From: a bacterium
GTDB taxonomy: Bacteria; SZUA-182; SZUA-191
Reading direction: 5' to 3'
Assembly (NCBI GenBank): GCA_003230535.1
Contig: QIEW01000006.1
Coordinates: 1 to 5,724 of the forward strand
Length of the DNA: 5,724 nucleotides
Shown here piece after piece: positions 4,313 to 5,724 of the stretch (the stretch's first letter is position 1; each line of letters opens with the position of its first letter). Below the pieces are notes generated by a model. The model ran no database searches. It was not told where the DNA came from and saw only the letters and a program-made list of their open reading frames with translations. The position numbers were made by a program, and so were the translations under genes.

Positions 4313-5479
4313 TTAATCCTCCGGTTGAGGTAGTTTCCCTGACGCTACTTGCTTTAGGATAGCGGTAATCCTGTGGGCGGCTTTCCCGTCCCACTTTGGA
4401 GGAATGGACCCTTTTCCCCTCCGGCCAGATAGAATACGTTCACTTTCCCGGATGATCTTTTCCGGTTCAGAGCCGACTATTGTATTGGAACCGCAGGTAA
4501 CTGTAATGGGGCGCTCAGTATTTTCCCGTAACGTGAGGCAGGGTATCCGTAAAACAGTGGTCTCTTCCTGGATCCCCCCGGAATCAGTAAGAACCAAGCG
4601 CGATTGGCTCACCAAACACAAAAAATCCAGATACCCTAATGGCGGTATGCAAAAAAGTCCAGCAGCGTCTATGGGGCTACCCCGGGTTAGAAAACGGAAG
4701 CCATTGCTTAACCCAAATTCTTGAATTTGTTTTGCTGTTCTGGGGTGAACCGGAAAGATGATCGGCAGCTTACGGGCTACTGCCCCTAATGCTTCGGCAA
4801 TGCGGGCCAGCGCAGAGCTTTTGTCGACGTTGGAGGGCCGATGCAAGGTGAGAACGGCATAGTCTCTGACGGCTCCCCACCGTCCCAACCCCAGGTCGGA
4901 CAAAATTGAGGAGGTTTTAGCCTTCTCCCAGTGGCAAAGTAACGTATCAATCATCACGTTACCTACGAAGAATATTTTGTGCCCGGGGATACCCTCGCGG
5001 GACAAGTTTTTAGCCGCTTCCGGTTCGGTGGTAAACAAATAGTCGCTTAACGCATCGGTAACCACCCGGTTTATCTCCTCCGGCATCCTCCTGTCAAAGC
5101 TGCGTAATCCCGCCTCTACATGGGCTGTTGGCACCTGGAGCTTGGCGGCGACCAAAGTGCAGGCCGCAGTGGAGTTCACATCCCCGACCACCATTACCAA
5201 CTGCGGTTTCTCACACAGGAGCACCGGCTCAAAGCGCTTCATAATGTTTGCCGTCTGCACCGCATGGGTGGCGGAACCAACCTCCAGATCTATGTCAGGT
5301 TTGGGTATTTCTAACTCGTCAAAAAACGCGCCTGACATCTCCCGGTCGTAGTGTTGACCGGTATGCACCAGATATAACTCAAATATTGGTTCTCGGTTTA
5401 GGGCCTTATACAGCGGGGCAATCTTCATAAAATTGGGCCGCGCTCCCGCTATCATGATAATCTTATATTTTGATTTCAC
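4313..5479 (-). CDS. wecB: UDP-N-acetylglucosamine 2-epimerase (non-hydrolysing)
   Basis: 388 aa from GTG 5479, or 392 aa from GTG 5491. The inner GTG is preferred because GGAG lies 4 bases before it and the protein then begins MKSKYKIIMIAGARPN, as in the family; the outer GTG has no Shine-Dalgarno. It interconverts UDP-GlcNAc and UDP-ManNAc in the cytoplasm for teichoic-acid linkage, enterobacterial-antigen-like or capsule sugars. Motifs in order: GARPNFMKIAPL, LVHTGQHYD, VVGDVNSTAA, AHVEAGLRSFDRRMPEE, NRVVTDALSDYLF, LTLHRPSNVD, PVHPRTAKQI, LTDSGGIQEE and CLTLRENTERP, all typical of the WecB/MnaA GT-B fold; length is normal (about 370-390). It is transcribed toward the tRNA and appears isolated in the window. 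Confidence 0.94.
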   Translation of the reverse strand: MKSKYKIIMIAGARPNFMKIAPLYKALNREPIFELYLVHTGQHYDREMSGAFFDELEIPKPDIDLEVGSATHAVQTANIMKRFEPVLLCEKPQLVMVVGDVNSTAACTLVAAKLQVPTAHVEAGLRSFDRRMPEEINRVVTDALSDYLFTTEPEAAKNLSREGIPGHKIFFVGNVMIDTLLCHWEKAKTSSILSDLGLGRWGAVRDYAVLTLHRPSNVDKSSALARIAEALGAVARKLPIIFPVHPRTAKQIQEFGLSNGFRFLTRGSPIDAAGLFCIPPLGYLDFLCLVSQSRLVLTDSGGIQEETTVLRIPCLTLRENTERPITVTCGSNTIVGSEPEKIIRESERILSGRRGKGSIPPKWDGKAAHRITAILKQVASGKLPQPED

Positions 5480-5526
5480 TGTGCTCCGCACTCATATTCG
5501 AAAAGGGGGGTCACACCTGTCTTCTT

Positions 5527-5597
5527 TCCCCTCACCCTAGCCCTCTCCCCAAAGGGGCGAGGGGATGAGCCAGGAAATTACTATACGTTCAAGTTAC
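5527..5597. repeat. Palindromic repeat type C with conserved flank, copy 2
   Basis: TCCCCTCA, then CCCTCTCCCC paired with GGGGCGAGGG around AAA, an outer CTCA/TGAG pair, and CTATACGTTCAAGTTAC downstream. It parallels 3552-3629 in both hairpin and flank, so the unit is longer than the palindrome. It lies 36 bases upstream of the outer GTG start of the epimerase, in its leader if transcription begins further right. Confidence 0.7.
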
Positions 5598-5675
5598 AGA
5601 GATATAAGCCGCCGCCAATTTCTCTGATGTCTACCGGCAGATGTTTTCTCTTCCCTTACAATCGCAGACAAGCTC

Positions 5676-5704
5676 TTGACAGAAACCGCCTTTATTTATA
5701 TATT
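5676..5704 (+). promoter_or_regulatory. Strong plus-strand promoter at right edge
   Basis: TTGACA (5676-5681), 17-base spacer, TATATT (5699-5704), in AT-rich DNA. It points out of the window to an unseen gene or RNA. A TATAAT on the minus strand also lies at about 5704-5709, where its -35 would be at or beyond the window edge; that may serve the epimerase. Confidence 0.6.
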
Positions 5705-5724
5705 ATAGTATAAAATTAAATACC

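Noticed and set aside
4119-4394. 91-codon minus-strand frame
   Set aside because: Overlaps the epimerase C-terminus in another frame, lacks family motifs and crosses the transposase remnant.
5581-5655. Minus-strand open stretch reading LPVDIREIGGGLYLC then NLNV and a stop
   Set aside because: It has 24 codons with no ATG, GTG or TTG start and overlaps the type C flank; could be a gene tail, but support is too thin.

Overview
The window looks like chromosomal DNA of an anaerobic Firmicute, perhaps a Peptococcaceae or Negativicutes-type genome. This is inference from moderate GC, Shine-Dalgarno-rich small ORFs, frequent GTG/TTG starts, a tRNA gene with encoded CCA, and dense palindromic intergenic repeats. 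No single marker fixes the genus.

Left part (1-2979): a three-gene plus-strand cassette. A radical SAM/SPASM enzyme, cut by the left edge, overlaps by 4 bases (GTGA) a small soluble S24/S26-type peptidase-like protein with a Ser/His pair. After about 190 bases of repeats comes an HPr-kinase-like P-loop protein. Its C-terminus has been pushed into another frame by a one-base shift near 2851. Radical SAM/SPASM enzymes and HPr-kinase-like proteins both occur in modified-peptide (RiPP) loci, so a peptide-modification cassette is the best guess. No precursor is certain; two short peptides at 3001-3172 are candidates.

Middle (2980-3943): non-coding DNA and scars. It holds two micro-ORFs and a TATAAT box followed by a strongly structured RNA-like sequence of about 186 bases closed by a long-range stem. 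Next is a mosaic of palindromic repeats, one of which is shared with the 1700-1765 spacer. Then comes a short ORF with a complete signal peptide that runs out of frame into what reads as the C-terminal tail of a tyrosine recombinase. That tail stops about 60 bases from the 3' end of a tRNA-Leu(CAG) gene, the usual position for an integrase beside its attachment site, so an integrated element was probably lost here.

Right part (3944-5724): tRNA-Leu(CAG) on the minus strand with its own promoter, then a decayed N-terminus of an IS982-like transposase with promoter and Shine-Dalgarno retained but an ACG in place of the start. A minus-strand wecB/mnaA-type UDP-GlcNAc 2-epimerase follows. Upstream of it lies another palindromic repeat, and a strong plus-strand promoter points out of the window.

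The cassette and the epimerase are ordinary functional genes. Most of the unusual signal is in the 1620-1855 and 2980-4312 intervals.
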